DNA from: Gimesia chilikensis
GTDB lineage: Bacteria > Planctomycetota > Planctomycetia > Planctomycetales > Planctomycetaceae
NCBI RefSeq assembly: GCF_007744075.1
Contig: NZ_CP036266.1
Span: 2,713,748 to 2,777,747 of the forward strand
Reading direction: 5' to 3'
DNA length: 64,000 nucleotides
Below, piece by piece: positions 8,748-18,718 of the stretch. Position 1 is the stretch's first letter; every line of letters starts with the position of its first letter. The notes under the pieces were generated by a model. That model searched no databases, was not told the origin of the DNA, and was given only the letters and a program-made list of their open reading frames with translations. A program made the translations under genes and the position numbers.

Positions 8748-10334
8748 ATGGAGTCGTTTGATCTGTCGGAGCATGGAATCAATGTAGATTGGGTCATGCG
8801 GAACCCTGATCCTTCGATGTTGTACGAAGAAGCCATACGCTATGAGCCGGGAACTTCAATTTCCGATACGGGAGCGCTGCTTGCTTATTCAGGTGAGAAG
8901 ACCGGTCGTTCCCCCAAAGACAAACGGGTCGTCAAACACAAGAATTCCCAGGAAGATATCTGGTGGGGGGATGTCAATTATCCCCTGGATCAGCATGCCT
9001 TCTACTGTAACCGCGAACGGGCAACCGACTATCTCAACATCTGCCCGCATCTCTACGTAATCGATGCGTTTGCAGGCTGGGATCCGGAATACCAGATCAA
9101 GGTCCGCGTGATCTGCTCACGTCCGTATCATGCATTATTCATGCACAACATGCTGATTCGTCCGACCGAAGAACAGTTGAAGGATTTCGGAAAGCCGGAC
9201 TACGTGATTTATAATGCAGGCACATTCCCTGCGAATCGATTCACAACGGGGATGACATCCAAAACCAGTGTCGATTTAAGTATTGAGGATGGTGAGATCG
9301 TCATTCTGGGGACCGAGTATGCCGGCGAAATGAAAAAAGGCATCTTCACGGTCATGAACTACCTGATGCCCAAGCGAGGGATTCTCTCAATGCACTGCTC
9401 GGCGACCGCCGATCGCCAGACGGGGCGATCCTCGGTGCTCTTCGGTTTGTCGGGAACGGGGAAAACAACGCTTTCTGCTGATCCTAAGCGGTATCTGATT
9501 GGAGACGATGAACACTGCTGGACCGATAACGGCATCTTCAATATTGAGGGGGGCTGTTATGCAAAGGCTATCTATCTGTCTCGCGAGAATGAACCGGAAA
9601 TCTTCCAGGCACTGCGTTATGGGGCGGTACTGGAGAATGTGGTTTATGACGAAGCGCATCACCACGTGGACTTCAATGATACGAGTTTTACGCAAAATAC
9701 CCGCGGGGCGTATCCGATCGAATATATGCCCAGTGCGAAAATCCCCTGTGTGGCAGATCATCCTACCGATGTGATTTTCCTGACCTGTGATGCGTTTGGC
9801 GTACTGCCTCCTGTAAGTAAACTGACCCCGGAGCAGGCGATGTACCACTTTATCAGTGGTTATACTGCGAAAGTGGCTGGCACCGAAATGGGAGTCAACG
9901 AACCAGAGGCGACCTTCTCTCCCTGCTTTGGTGGGCCGTTCCTGGTCTGGCATCCCGGTAAATATGCGGATCTGCTGGCGGAGAAAATCCGGAAGTACAA
10001 TGCCAACGTCTGGCTGGTCAACACCGGCTGGAACGGTGGTGCCTATGGCGTCGGTAATCGAATCAGTCTGCAGCACACGCGTGCGATCATTGACGCGATC
10101 CATTCCGGAACACTGAATCACGCTCCGACCGAAGTCGATCCAATCTTCGGCACCGCGACCGTGACCAAATGCCCCGATGTGGATTCTAAAATGCTCGTGC
10201 CTCATAACTCCTGGGCGGATCAGAGTGCCTACAAGGAGACCGCGAAAAAACTGGCGCACGCATTCAATCAGAACTTTATGAAGTATTCTTCCGGAGTTTC
10301 TGAAGCTGTGCTGGCTGCGGCACCACAGGTTTAA
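8748..10334 (+). CDS. pckA: Phosphoenolpyruvate carboxykinase (ATP)
   Basis: A protein of about 528 residues of the ATP-dependent PEPCK family, which converts oxaloacetate and ATP to PEP, CO2 and ADP in gluconeogenesis. Clear signatures are YSGEKTGRSPKDKRVV near the N-terminus, the kinase-1 loop GLSGTGKTTLSADP at about 232-245, and IGDDEHCW just after it. Length is normal for the family. In-frame ATGs lie at 8736, 8742 and 8748; the last is preferred because GGAG (8738-8741) is 6 nt upstream. It converges with the endonuclease V-like gene with only 5 nt between the stop codons. Confidence 0.96.
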   Translation: MESFDLSEHGINVDWVMRNPDPSMLYEEAIRYEPGTSISDTGALLAYSGEKTGRSPKDKRVVKHKNSQEDIWWGDVNYPLDQHAFYCNRERATDYLNICPHLYVIDAFAGWDPEYQIKVRVICSRPYHALFMHNMLIRPTEEQLKDFGKPDYVIYNAGTFPANRFTTGMTSKTSVDLSIEDGEIVILGTEYAGEMKKGIFTVMNYLMPKRGILSMHCSATADRQTGRSSVLFGLSGTGKTTLSADPKRYLIGDDEHCWTDNGIFNIEGGCYAKAIYLSRENEPEIFQALRYGAVLENVVYDEAHHHVDFNDTSFTQNTRGAYPIEYMPSAKIPCVADHPTDVIFLTCDAFGVLPPVSKLTPEQAMYHFISGYTAKVAGTEMGVNEPEATFSPCFGGPFLVWHPGKYADLLAEKIRKYNANVWLVNTGWNGGAYGVGNRISLQHTRAIIDAIHSGTLNHAPTEVDPIFGTATVTKCPDVDSKMLVPHNSWADQSAYKETAKKLAHAFNQNFMKYSSGVSEAVLAAAPQV

Positions 10335-10339
10335 ATCCC

Positions 10340-10852
10340 TTATTTTTCTACTCGACAGAGTTGATCGACCTGCTTTAACAGAGTGGGAATACGATACGGA
10401 CCGTGCATGGTCTGAATTTTGTGTCGTGCTTCCGTCAGTGGAATTCCCAGTGCGGTGACAAACAGCGGATTCTGGCTGTTGCCGCGCAGGATTTCCGTCT
10501 CCGAGGGAGTCTGATTAAAGCGGGATTTGGCAACGCCAATGATGGGGATTTCTTCTCCCAGTTCCTGATAGAGACAGGTGCCCAGTCCAGGACGCTGGTC
10601 TGCTCCCAGTGTGACGTAACCATCGATGACGATGGTTTCCAGTTCGGGTTTCACGTCTGCGATCAAAGCCAGCAGGCAGGGGAGTTCGCGTTTGTAGAAT
10701 TGTCCGGGTTCATACTCCGCAACCTCGGGGATCGATTTGAGGAGCGTTTCGGCTACCTGGTCTGATTCCCAGTCGTCGAACAGAAGTCCTGCGACTGTGG
10801 CTGAATCGTCCGGATGGTAATATACGTCTAAAGCGAGATTCACGGGAAACAC
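10340..10852 (-). CDS. Short endonuclease V-like protein
   Basis: A 170-residue protein related to endonuclease V (Nfi), which cuts DNA or RNA 3' to deoxyinosine/inosine. Conserved stretches are LALDVYYH (first metal-binding Asp, D9), YKREL (Glu), IVIDGYVTL (second Asp), GVAKSRF (Lys) and MHGPYRIP (late His). Typical EndoV is about 220 residues; this one lacks roughly 30 N-terminal residues and seems shortened near the C-terminus. The start is a GTG at 10852 or 10843, both with poor Shine-Dalgarno sequences. All the key metal ligands seem present, so activity is possible. Confidence 0.7.
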   Translation of the reverse strand: MFPVNLALDVYYHPDDSATVAGLLFDDWESDQVAETLLKSIPEVAEYEPGQFYKRELPCLLALIADVKPELETIVIDGYVTLGADQRPGLGTCLYQELGEEIPIIGVAKSRFNQTPSETEILRGNSQNPLFVTALGIPLTEARHKIQTMHGPYRIPTLLKQVDQLCRVEK

Positions 10853-10966
10853 TTACCGGATTGAGACTGACTCTCTTACAATGCGATAGTTGGATCGAAG
10901 CCTATCATACCGGTCGCGAATCATATTTCCAGACAGGATGCACAGTCAGGGAGAACGCCGCACATC

Positions 10967-11569
10967 ATGTGGAAGCTTCAACAAAAGTCGCTGTCAGAGG
11001 CCGGGATGCTGCGTTTCCAGGTTGTGGAAGATTCACAGGTCGTTCGCTTTGCAGACGTACTGGAGTTGTGGCAGGAAGACACGGAATTCAGACTCTGGTT
11101 CACCGAGATGCTGGCAGCACTACCTTTTACGGCTTTCCGCTGGGAGACGCCTCCCGTCACAGCCTCAACTCTAAGTCGCCTTTTTGAGTTTGTGATCATT
11201 GACAGCCCCACGCTGGATCGTCCAGTGGACCGTGGTGCGTTTGCCGAGCATTTCTCAATCGTTCCGCATGAAGCTGTTGTGAGTTTTTCGAATCTGGGCC
11301 GCGATGCGATCCTGATTGTTCCCTGTCCAGCTTCTGCCGAGCTTGATTACTGTCATCTGGCGGATTTTGTTCGTCGAGCCCCCCAGGCACAGGTGCTGGA
11401 ATTCTGGAAAACGATCGGCAGTGTCATGCAGAAGCGAGTCAGTGAACAACCTGTCTGGTTAAGTACTGCAGGAGCAGGAGTGGCCTGGCTCCACGTCCGT
11501 CTGGATGATCGACCCAAGTATTACCGGTATCAACCGTATTGTACACTTCCGACATCAGAGTCGAAATAA
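10967..11569 (+). CDS. Conserved hypothetical protein with an RWETPP motif
   Basis: A 200-residue soluble protein of unknown function. It contains FRLWFTEMLAAL, then FTAFRWETPPVT, and a later IDSPTLDRPVDRGAF tract; the pattern of conserved Trp, Phe and Pro suggests a defined globular family (possibly the one catalogued as DUF6940, a weak recollection). No signal peptide or membrane segment. GGGAG lies about 13 nt before the ATG. It stands alone between two minus-strand genes. Confidence 0.65.
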   Translation: MWKLQQKSLSEAGMLRFQVVEDSQVVRFADVLELWQEDTEFRLWFTEMLAALPFTAFRWETPPVTASTLSRLFEFVIIDSPTLDRPVDRGAFAEHFSIVPHEAVVSFSNLGRDAILIVPCPASAELDYCHLADFVRRAPQAQVLEFWKTIGSVMQKRVSEQPVWLSTAGAGVAWLHVRLDDRPKYYRYQPYCTLPTSESK

Positions 11570-11629
11570 TTTCGAATGTTTTTCGTTCCAGTGTTGGGAC
11601 AACTTCACTCAAAGTTATTCAGTCACCTT

Positions 11630-12583
11630 TTACCTGGTCAAATTGATCAGCCCCATCAAATCTCGCCTCACATCTTCCAGGGTGCCTACGGCAACGAAGA
11701 CCTGATACGAATAGGGTCCTACTGCCACTCCCTGTGGATTGCGGACACGAAACACACAGTTCCATTTCACCACTTTCTGTGGGGCAAATCGAAAGCGACC
11801 ATAGCCGGCGTGTTCAAAGCCGGGAGCCGGCTGATCAGGAGAGAAGACGCCCATGGCGTATTGCTGATCTTTGGTGCTCAGGATGACGGGAAATCTCTGC
11901 TCACCCGGTCCATCGTTCAGGGGGTTGAGCATTCCCGTTATTGGATCGAGTTTCCAGAATGACTCGAACTCGGCAGGCATATAACCGGTAAGGGCTTCAA
12001 ACTGAGCGTAATGATGTTGCTCTCCTGCAGGGATGGTAAATGTCACCCGGTAGTCGAGCACCTGATCAAGGTGCTGATAACCGATGCGAACCTGTTTCGT
12101 CAGACGATGATTGGAAAGCACTTGTTTGTTGAGTGCGGGCCTGCCTGATGACTTTTGTCCGGGGGCCAGCCAGTACGCCATCTGAGTCGTTGTTGTGAGT
12201 TGATTTCCCTGAGCCTGGATGCGAAGCAGTCTGCTGGAAGAGGATGGACCTGCACCATCTGAGCGAGAGCCCGCTTCGGTTGGATTAAAACACTCAGCCC
12301 AGAATTCTCCCGGTCTGGCACAGTCAAAGCTGGCGGCAGACTGCAATTGCCTGCCGTGATCGAAACTGTCAATGAATTCTTTCCCATTCCATGTCAGAGA
12401 ATGAATGGCCCCGGCTAACCGATTGGTCGTCGTAATGACGATCTCCGAATCACCTGCTTTATGGCGGATGACTGCGTTACCATTCAGTTCCTCGGCCTGT
12501 GTGATATCAGCAAACAACAGGCTCGCCATCATGATTAGCAGAGAGCTGATCTGGTAATGAGGGTTGTAAGATGAGGGGGGCAT
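11630..12583 (-). CDS. Secreted protein of unknown function
   Basis: A protein of about 317 residues with a signal peptide (SSLLIMMASLLFADITQAEE). The mature part is rich in beta-strand-like segments, with GAIHSLTWNGKEFIDSFDHG and CFNPTEAGSRSDG near its start. That layout recalls galactose-mutarotase-like beta sandwiches found in carbohydrate-acting enzymes, but I cannot name a family. The frame opens at 12658; the ATG at 12583 is chosen because AAGGA lies 10 nt upstream and the signal peptide is then close to the N-terminus. Likely periplasmic. Confidence 0.65.
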   Translation of the reverse strand: MPPSSYNPHYQISSLLIMMASLLFADITQAEELNGNAVIRHKAGDSEIVITTTNRLAGAIHSLTWNGKEFIDSFDHGRQLQSAASFDCARPGEFWAECFNPTEAGSRSDGAGPSSSSRLLRIQAQGNQLTTTTQMAYWLAPGQKSSGRPALNKQVLSNHRLTKQVRIGYQHLDQVLDYRVTFTIPAGEQHHYAQFEALTGYMPAEFESFWKLDPITGMLNPLNDGPGEQRFPVILSTKDQQYAMGVFSPDQPAPGFEHAGYGRFRFAPQKVVKWNCVFRVRNPQGVAVGPYSYQVFVAVGTLEDVRRDLMGLINLTR

Positions 12584-12821
12584 GCAGGATGTTCCTTCAA
12601 AGTCGATGTCTTCCGTCTGAGTAATCATTGAGTTTAGAGTGAGTTTGAAAGCACGCACTCAAGTCCCAGACGGGCTTCGTTTGAATATGTTTTACTGATG
12701 ATAGTCGTTTGAACCTCTGGGGGAAACTCGTGTCTTCTCAGATCAGCCCTTATCGCTGATCAAATGGAACCGTTTTGCACTCTGCTGGATTGGTAAACCT
12801 GTACTGGTAAAGAGTCCTCTA

Positions 12822-13451
12822 TTGAATTGCTATGAAGAACAAATCCGGTTTGTCCGAAAAGCGGCTTCCTTCTTACAGGTTGCCGGAGAGTTGTTTCAAG
12901 ATTCGGCGTTAATGGATGACTTCCAGCTATGGTCGGGCATAATTCCAGACGATGAACGTGAGCGAGATTATTTATCGATCGTTGCTGCGACATTGGAAAA
13001 CCCCGTTTCAGCACGGCATGCGGAATTCCTCTCTAAGATATATAAACAAGCCAAAAAGCAAGATGTGGAGCGAGAGGTCTTCGCAGAAATTCAGAAGGCT
13101 TCGTTGATCACCGTCAGGTATGAAATATTCACGGTGTCTGGGTATCATCGCATTACGCTGCCTTGGAAAGTTTATGAATGGCCTGATGGATTCATCAGCC
13201 TGGATGATCAGGACCTGCTCGAATGTGATCAGACTTATTGTTGTGAGATGTGTGATGGTGAACGGGAAGCGGATCCTCGCGAGAGTCATGTTCCAGGATA
13301 TTATACCGGCTGGATGATCAAGCACTGTTTTATCGCCTTGGCCAGTATCGACAGGCAGTCCTTTTTGAAACTGGATCGGTTTCAGGAGTTCAGCTCTGAT
13401 GAATTAACGCGAGTTGCACTCTGTGCAACTCTGAGGCCTTGGGAAATGTAG
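12822..13451 (+). CDS. Hypothetical protein
   Basis: A 209-residue acidic protein with no family I recognise. The likely start is a TTG at 12822, with AAGAG about 8 nt upstream; the next in-frame ATG is about 30 residues in. Four cysteines cluster at CDQTYCCEMCDGE, a possible metal site or disulfide pair. The N-terminal half is predicted helical. No signal peptide or membrane segment is seen. It stands alone between two minus-strand genes. Confidence 0.55.
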   Translation: MNCYEEQIRFVRKAASFLQVAGELFQDSALMDDFQLWSGIIPDDERERDYLSIVAATLENPVSARHAEFLSKIYKQAKKQDVEREVFAEIQKASLITVRYEIFTVSGYHRITLPWKVYEWPDGFISLDDQDLLECDQTYCCEMCDGEREADPRESHVPGYYTGWMIKHCFIALASIDRQSFLKLDRFQEFSSDELTRVALCATLRPWEM

Positions 13452-13467
13452 CTTTCAATGATGCTGA

Positions 13468-13905
13468 TTAATTTGGGGGTGATTCTTGTGACTGACTTTC
13501 CTGTTTGCTGGAAAGTCGTCTGCGAAATCGTTTCCAGAGGATCAGTTCGATGAAGAGCTGCAGATTGATGATCAGGAAGATCGTCAGTCCAATCAGTGCC
13601 GGTATATTCCAGTCCTCCAGGACCAGATATAGAATGGCTGTGAAACTGGCTGCAGTCAGGACGACAGAAAAAAGCGTCAGTGCGGCGATACTCCGTTCTG
13701 ATCTCTGTTGAATCCCTTTCGACAGCAGGAAGTAGAGCAGGCCCGTGATGAGATGCAGTACCGCGCCAATCAGAATCGTAGGGTGCATTACGAGGCTGAC
13801 TACAAAGAGAACTGTGCCAAAAAACAGACAGTAACCGCCCGTAAAGCGGCTGAGTCTCGAAATGTTTGTGATGTACTGTTTTTCGGTGGCAGGGCTCAGA
13901 TTCAT
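13468..13905 (-). CDS. Small four-helix membrane protein
   Basis: A 145-residue protein with four hydrophobic segments: GGYCLFFGTVLFVVSLVMH, TILIGAVLHLITGLLYFLL, IAALTLFSVVLTAASFTAIL and IPALIGLTIFLIINLQLFIE. It ends in a basic and then Ser/Gln-rich tail (KRFRRRLSSKQES). It is most likely an inner-membrane protein; function unknown. It is convergent with the hypothetical gene at 12822, with 16 nt between the stop codons. The Shine-Dalgarno sequence is weak. Confidence 0.6.
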   Translation of the reverse strand: MNLSPATEKQYITNISRLSRFTGGYCLFFGTVLFVVSLVMHPTILIGAVLHLITGLLYFLLSKGIQQRSERSIAALTLFSVVLTAASFTAILYLVLEDWNIPALIGLTIFLIINLQLFIELILWKRFRRRLSSKQESQSQESPPN

Positions 13906-14025
13906 TTGATCAATCTACTGTTTATGCTCGAAGCACGGGTTTTTTCCTCGAAGGGGATCAGAATGATTTTAGTCCAGCAGACGGCAGGAGCTCTGCGTGT
14001 TTGAGTTTAAAAGGGGCCCTCTGAG

Positions 14026-14736
14026 TTACGCTTCAAACCCCGGGGGAATATGGTCTCTCGACTGAAAACGTTCTCCGTCAGGATTGTTTTCATCGACCAC
14101 CCAGGGATCACCATGATTGTGATACCCGCACTGCTCCCAGTAGCCCGGTTGATCTTCCGCGATGAAATCAATCCGTTTGAGCCACTTGGCACTTTTCCAG
14201 GCGTAGAGCAGGGGGACGATCAGCCGCAGTGGACCTCCATGATCTGGATCGAGGGGTGTGCCATCGTGCGTGTCACAGAGCAGTACATCTTCAGACTGGA
14301 AGTCGGCCAGGGGAAGGTTAGTCGTCCAGTCGCCATCATAACCGGTGGCGATGACATAGCGGGCCGTCGGTTGTACGCTTGCTCGTTGCATGATCTCACG
14401 CGCTGAAACCCCCTCCCAGAGATTTCCCAGACGGGACCAGCGAGTGACACAGTGGAAGTCCGCAAAGACTCGGGTGCGCGGTAACTGTTGATATTCTTCC
14501 CAACTGTATGAGAGAGGCGTGTCGACCAGGCCTCCAATCTCAAGTCGCCAGGTGTCGAGATTTACGGCGGGCACACTGGTGGCGTGCAGGACCGGCCATT
14601 TGCGCGTTCGACTTTGACCGGCAGGAATCCGTTCAGTCCGATGCGTATCTGTACTGACGATAATGTCCAAATCGGGAGCTGGGGGCAGCGGTGGCGGACC
14701 AGCCTGGTATTTTTCGTCATCGGGACTGTTCTGCAT
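14026..14736 (-). CDS. Sulfite-oxidase-like molybdopterin oxidoreductase
   Basis: A 236-residue enzyme with the Oxidored_molyb fold. The molybdenum-ligating cysteine lies in DFHCVTRWS, followed by LWEGVSAREIM; HGGPLRLIVPLLYAWKSAKW is the pterin-binding segment typical of the MsrP/YedY and sulfite oxidase group. No Tat signal or heme domain is present, so it seems cytoplasmic. The substrate is unknown; related proteins reduce sulfoxides or oxidise sulfite. GGAG lies 8 nt before the ATG. It is divergent from secA. Confidence 0.85.
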   Translation of the reverse strand: MQNSPDDEKYQAGPPPLPPAPDLDIIVSTDTHRTERIPAGQSRTRKWPVLHATSVPAVNLDTWRLEIGGLVDTPLSYSWEEYQQLPRTRVFADFHCVTRWSRLGNLWEGVSAREIMQRASVQPTARYVIATGYDGDWTTNLPLADFQSEDVLLCDTHDGTPLDPDHGGPLRLIVPLLYAWKSAKWLKRIDFIAEDQPGYWEQCGYHNHGDPWVVDENNPDGERFQSRDHIPPGFEA

Positions 14737-15133
14737 GTGCAGTCTCCACAGGGGGTTAGGTGTTGTTATGCACTTGGTCTTGCTCTGTGAACTATACGAA
14801 ATTCGTTGATTTTAGCCAGACGTAGATATTACAAATCCCCCAGACTTGGCACATTGGTTGCAATTCTGTATGACGAATCCTTTCTTTTATTCGAAGTAAA
14901 CCGCTGGTCAGAAGGCGAGACCGCCATTGACCATATTTTTCAAAATAAATAAACTTCGGAAAGAGAAGAACTTACAAAAATTAAATGTCTTCTGGACCGT
15001 CGACGGTAGGAGACCTCGCTCTATTTACGTCGGGCGGGGTGAGAATGGGCTCCCTGCCAGTATGACAGTGAGCTCTGACTGCCCGGAAGCAGCAATCGTC
15101 TAAATTTTAGAGAATTCGAGTTCGGGTTACATA
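14737..15133. other. Divergent region and long structured leader before secA
   Basis: It holds a sigma54 promoter (14847-14862) and about 260 nt of predicted secA leader. An 11-nt perfect inverted repeat, ACGAA-A-TTCGT, lies at 14796-14806. The leader has several hairpins between about 15030 and 15115, including CTGC-CCGGAA-GCAG, and a 13-nt palindrome TCTAAATTTTAGA. A 26-codon open frame lies at 14985-15065. Confidence 0.6.
14847..14862 (+). promoter_or_regulatory. Sigma54 (-24/-12) promoter upstream of secA
   Basis: TTGGCAC-ATTGG-TTGCA matches the sigma54 consensus TGGCAC-N5-TTGC exactly. The GG (14848-14849) and GC (14860-14861) are separated by the required 10 bp. The predicted transcription start is near 14873, about 260 nt before the secA ATG. 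No other plus-strand gene lies between. Confidence 0.75.
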
Positions 15134-18100
15134 ATGGAATTCCTTGACAAACTGGGTGAGTGGCTGACAACAGTTACGGCATGGTTAGAGCGGTTTCTGA
15201 CAGGATTGTTTGGCTCTTCCAACGAGCGACAGATCCGCAAACTGGGCTTCGTGCGTGACAAAGACGGCAAAGATGAAATCACTCCCGGTTCCATGCTGGC
15301 AGAAATTGACAGCTTCGAACCGGAGCTGATGAAACTGACCGATGAGGAACTGAAACAAACCGCCGACAGATTAAGAGCAAGGCTGGCTGCGGGTGAAACG
15401 CTGGACGATATTCTGACCTATGCCTTCGCTGCGGTGCGTGAATCGGCCCGTCGGAATTTGAATATGCGTCACTATCCGGTGCAGATGATTGGTGGTTATT
15501 TCCTGCACAAAGGGACGATTGCGGAAATGGTCACCGGGGAAGGTAAGACGCTGGTCTCCTCCCTGCCTGCGTTCCTCAACGCACTTTCGGGCAAAGTGCA
15601 TATCGTCACTGTGAACGATTACCTGGCACTCCGTGATATGGAGTGGATGGGACCAATTCATATCGCCCTGGGACTCACCGTTGGTGCGATTCAGTCGCGA
15701 ATGGGACCCGAAGAGCGGCAGAAGCACTATGCCTGCGACATCACCTACGGAACGAATAATGAGTTTGGTTTCGATTATCTGCGCGACAACATGAAGCCGG
15801 TCAAAGAGCTGCAGGTGCAGGGACCGCTCAATTTTGCTGTCGTGGACGAAATCGATAACATTCTGATCGACGAAGCCCGTACGCCTCTGATTATTTCAGG
15901 TCCCGCCCAGGATGATGTTACCAAGTATTCACGGGCAAATTCTGTTGCGTTGAAACTGAAGGTCGGTGAAGACTTTGAAGTTAAAGAGAAAGAACATACC
16001 TGTCACCTGACTGACGCTGGTGTGAAACATGCCGAGGAACTGGCAGGTGTAGAAAGCTTCTATACAGCAGGTAACATGGAGTGGCCGCACCTGATCGACA
16101 ATTCACTCAAGGCACATCATCTCTACAAACGTGATGTGAATTATGTAGTGCAGCAGGGCGAAGTCATTATCGTGGACGATAATACCGGGCGTCTGATGCC
16201 TGGTCGTCAATGGGGCGATGGTCTGCATCAGGCCGTCGAAGCCAAAGAAGGGGTTAAGATCAAGGAAGAGTCACAGACTCTGGCCACAATTACCCTGCAG
16301 AATTTTTTCAAGCTGTACGACAAGCTGGCCGGGATGACCGGTACTGCGATGACCGAAGCAGAAGAGTTCTGGAAAATCTATAAGCTGGATGTGGTCACGA
16401 TCCCAACGAACCGTCCGATGCAGAGAATTAACCATCCGGATGTGATCTACCAGACGGAAAAAGAAAAATGGAATGCGATCGCGGATGAAGTTCGCGAGGT
16501 CCATGCGACCGGGCGACCAATCCTGGTCGGTACTGTTTCTATTGAGCAGTCTGAAATTGTCAGCCATCGTTTGAGTAAATACGGTATTCCCCACAATGTG
16601 CTTAACGCCAAGAATCATGAGCGTGAAGCAGAAATCATTGCACAGGCTGGTCGAAAAGGTGCCGTGACGATTGCCACAAACATGGCCGGTCGTGGTACTG
16701 ACATCATCCTGGGGGGAAGTGCCGAGCATCTGGCCTGGGAAGAACTGAGCCAGAAATACGACTCCCGAATTGAGATCCCCAAGGCAGAATGGGACTCCAA
16801 GGTAAAGGAAATCGAAAAACGGGAAGGAATGGATGTCGAAGGTGAAGAAGTGATGCAGCTGGGCGGATTGCATGTGATCGGCTCTGAGCGACATGATTCC
16901 CGACGTATCGATCTCCAGCTCCGTGGTCGTTCCGGACGTCAGGGAGACCCGGGTTCCAGCCGGTTCTTCCTCTCACTGGAAGACAAGCTGATGCGTGTGT
17001 TTGCCGGTGAATGGGTGAAAAACATTCTGGCACGTCTGGGTATGGAAGAGGGGGAAGCCATTGAAAGCGGGATGGTTTCCAAGCGAATTGAAGGCGCCCA
17101 GAAAAAGGTAGAAGAACGGCATTTTGAGCAGCGAAAACACCTGCTCGAATACGACGAAGTGATGGACGAACAGCGTAAGAACGTCTATGGCTATCGTCAG
17201 CGGATTCTGGATGGCTGTAACTGCCGTGAGCTGATTATTGAAATGATCCAGAGGCAGGTTGATGAAGAAACTGATCGGCTACTCGACAGCAGTTATCGCT
17301 GGGATACGATTGCAGCCTGGTCAACTCAGGAAGCCCATATCGAAGTCGATGCCTCCGATGTCAGGGATATGACCTTTGACCAACTGGTCAGCTTTCTCAA
17401 AGACGAAGCTGCCTCACAGGCTGATGACCTGATCGCCGAACAGATCAGTGAAAATCTGCCGGAAGAATATGAAGATGACTGGAACTGGCAGGCGCTCACC
17501 AAATGGGCGAATGCTCATTATGGTCTGAATCTGAACGATCGTGAGCTGAAGAAAATCGGTCGCGACGGGCTGCATCAGTTCCTCTACGATCATGCCTTGA
17601 AGGCAATCGAACGAATCGATTTTACTCCGCTGGAAAACTTCCTGGATGAAGACTGGGGGATTCGTTCCCTGTCAGGGTACCTGAATTATCAGTTCGGCCT
17701 GGAAGTCGATCCCCAGGAGTTTAAAAATCTGAGTGTTCCGGAATCGAAAACGAAGATTCTGGAGAAAGTGAAAGAGCTTTACCACGAAAAAGAAGTGACC
17801 TTCCCGGTCACCGTGGGCATGTACAACTTCCTGGGGAATCAGCAACCCGGTAACGAAGCCAATAGCCGCGTGGGACTGGTGAAATGGGCCAATTCCCGGT
17901 TCCATTCCGATCTGGATCTGGAAGCACTGAAGGGGAAGCAGGTCAGCGAAATCCAGAAGATTCTCTCCGCTGAAAGCGAAAAGGTCTTCGTCAATGGAGA
18001 GGCTTCTTCCCGGATTGAGAAATATCTTTCCGAAGCCTATTCGGAAGACCTTCAGGTCATGGGAACACCAGCCGAACATAAGGAATCCACGCTTCAGGAA

Positions 18101-18670
18101 CTCGCCACCTGGGCACAAAAAGAGCTGGAACTGGATGTAACCACAGAAGAGTTGGAGCCGCTCTCCACGGATGAAGTCCGGACTCGTCTGTACCAGGCGT
18201 ACAACAAACGTTACCGTCCTGAATTAAGCCAGGCTGAGCGTTCTTTGATCCTGGAAGTTCTGGATACATCCTGGAAAGATCATCTGTATTACATGGACCA
18301 TCTGCGGTCCGGAATTGGCCTGGTGGGATACGCTCAGAAAGATCCCAAGGTCGAATATCGACGCGAAGGGATGAAGGCTTTCGACGCGATGTGGGGCCGC
18401 ATTGGGCAGCAGGTCACATCGGCGATTTTCCGTCTGGAAAAGCAGAGCCCTGATTTCGTTGGGTCCTTGTGGCAGGTCACTTCGACGGTACATGAAGAGG
18501 TGACCGACGATTTTGAATATGATGATCCGACAGGCGAGCAGGATAATGCTCCCGAACCGGAACAGCGTTCGATTGAGCCCATTGTGAACGATCAGCCGAA
18601 AGTCGGTCGAAATGATCCCTGCCCCTGTGGGAGTGGGAAAAAATATAAGAAGTGTTGCGGCCAAGCCTGA
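15134..18670 (+). CDS. secA: Preprotein translocase ATPase SecA, enlarged
   Basis: A 1178-residue SecA, the motor that drives preproteins through SecYEG. Visible parts: Walker A TGEGKT at 134-139, the DEAD-like box [25 protein letters not shown], the scaffold region with [16 protein letters not shown], and a C-terminal zinc motif [16 protein letters not shown]. coli SecA has 901 residues; the excess lies mainly in the helical wing region (about 780-1030). There, a module seen once in E. coli is repeated four times, anchored at W783/W791, W841, W918 and W993. kdtA follows 48 nt downstream. A sigma54 promoter lies upstream. Confidence 0.97.
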   Translation: MEFLDKLGEWLTTVTAWLERFLTGLFGSSNERQIRKLGFVRDKDGKDEITPGSMLAEIDSFEPELMKLTDEELKQTADRLRARLAAGETLDDILTYAFAAVRESARRNLNMRHYPVQMIGGYFLHKGTIAEMVTGEGKTLVSSLPAFLNALSGKVHIVTVNDYLALRDMEWMGPIHIALGLTVGAIQSRMGPEERQKHYACDITYGTNNEFGFDYLRDNMKPVKELQVQGPLNFAVVDEIDNILIDEARTPLIISGPAQDDVTKYSRANSVALKLKVGEDFEVKEKEHTCHLTDAGVKHAEELAGVESFYTAGNMEWPHLIDNSLKAHHLYKRDVNYVVQQGEVIIVDDNTGRLMPGRQWGDGLHQAVEAKEGVKIKEESQTLATITLQNFFKLYDKLAGMTGTAMTEAEEFWKIYKLDVVTIPTNRPMQRINHPDVIYQTEKEKWNAIADEVREVHATGRPILVGTVSIEQSEIVSHRLSKYGIPHNVLNAKNHEREAEIIAQAGRKGAVTIATNMAGRGTDIILGGSAEHLAWEELSQKYDSRIEIPKAEWDSKVKEIEKREGMDVEGEEVMQLGGLHVIGSERHDSRRIDLQLRGRSGRQGDPGSSRFFLSLEDKLMRVFAGEWVKNILARLGMEEGEAIESGMVSKRIEGAQKKVEERHFEQRKHLLEYDEVMDEQRKNVYGYRQRILDGCNCRELIIEMIQRQVDEETDRLLDSSYRWDTIAAWSTQEAHIEVDASDVRDMTFDQLVSFLKDEAASQADDLIAEQISENLPEEYEDDWNWQALTKWANAHYGLNLNDRELKKIGRDGLHQFLYDHALKAIERIDFTPLENFLDEDWGIRSLSGYLNYQFGLEVDPQEFKNLSVPESKTKILEKVKELYHEKEVTFPVTVGMYNFLGNQQPGNEANSRVGLVKWANSRFHSDLDLEALKGKQVSEIQKILSAESEKVFVNGEASSRIEKYLSEAYSEDLQVMGTPAEHKESTLQELATWAQKELELDVTTEELEPLSTDEVRTRLYQAYNKRYRPELSQAERSLILEVLDTSWKDHLYYMDHLRSGIGLVGYAQKDPKVEYRREGMKAFDAMWGRIGQQVTSAIFRLEKQSPDFVGSLWQVTSTVHEEVTDDFEYDDPTGEQDNAPEPEQRSIEPIVNDQPKVGRNDPCPCGSGKKYKKCCGQA

Positions 18671-18718
18671 TCGGCTCCGGTTTTCAACCTGTTAATTTCG
18701 TAAGGGGAATGGACTCCC

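Noticed and set aside
15025-15115. Signal recognition particle RNA in the secA leader
   Set aside because: The CCGGAAGCAGC stretch resembles the SRP tetraloop region, but the flanking symmetric loop and stem do not fit; CTGC pairs with GCAG instead.
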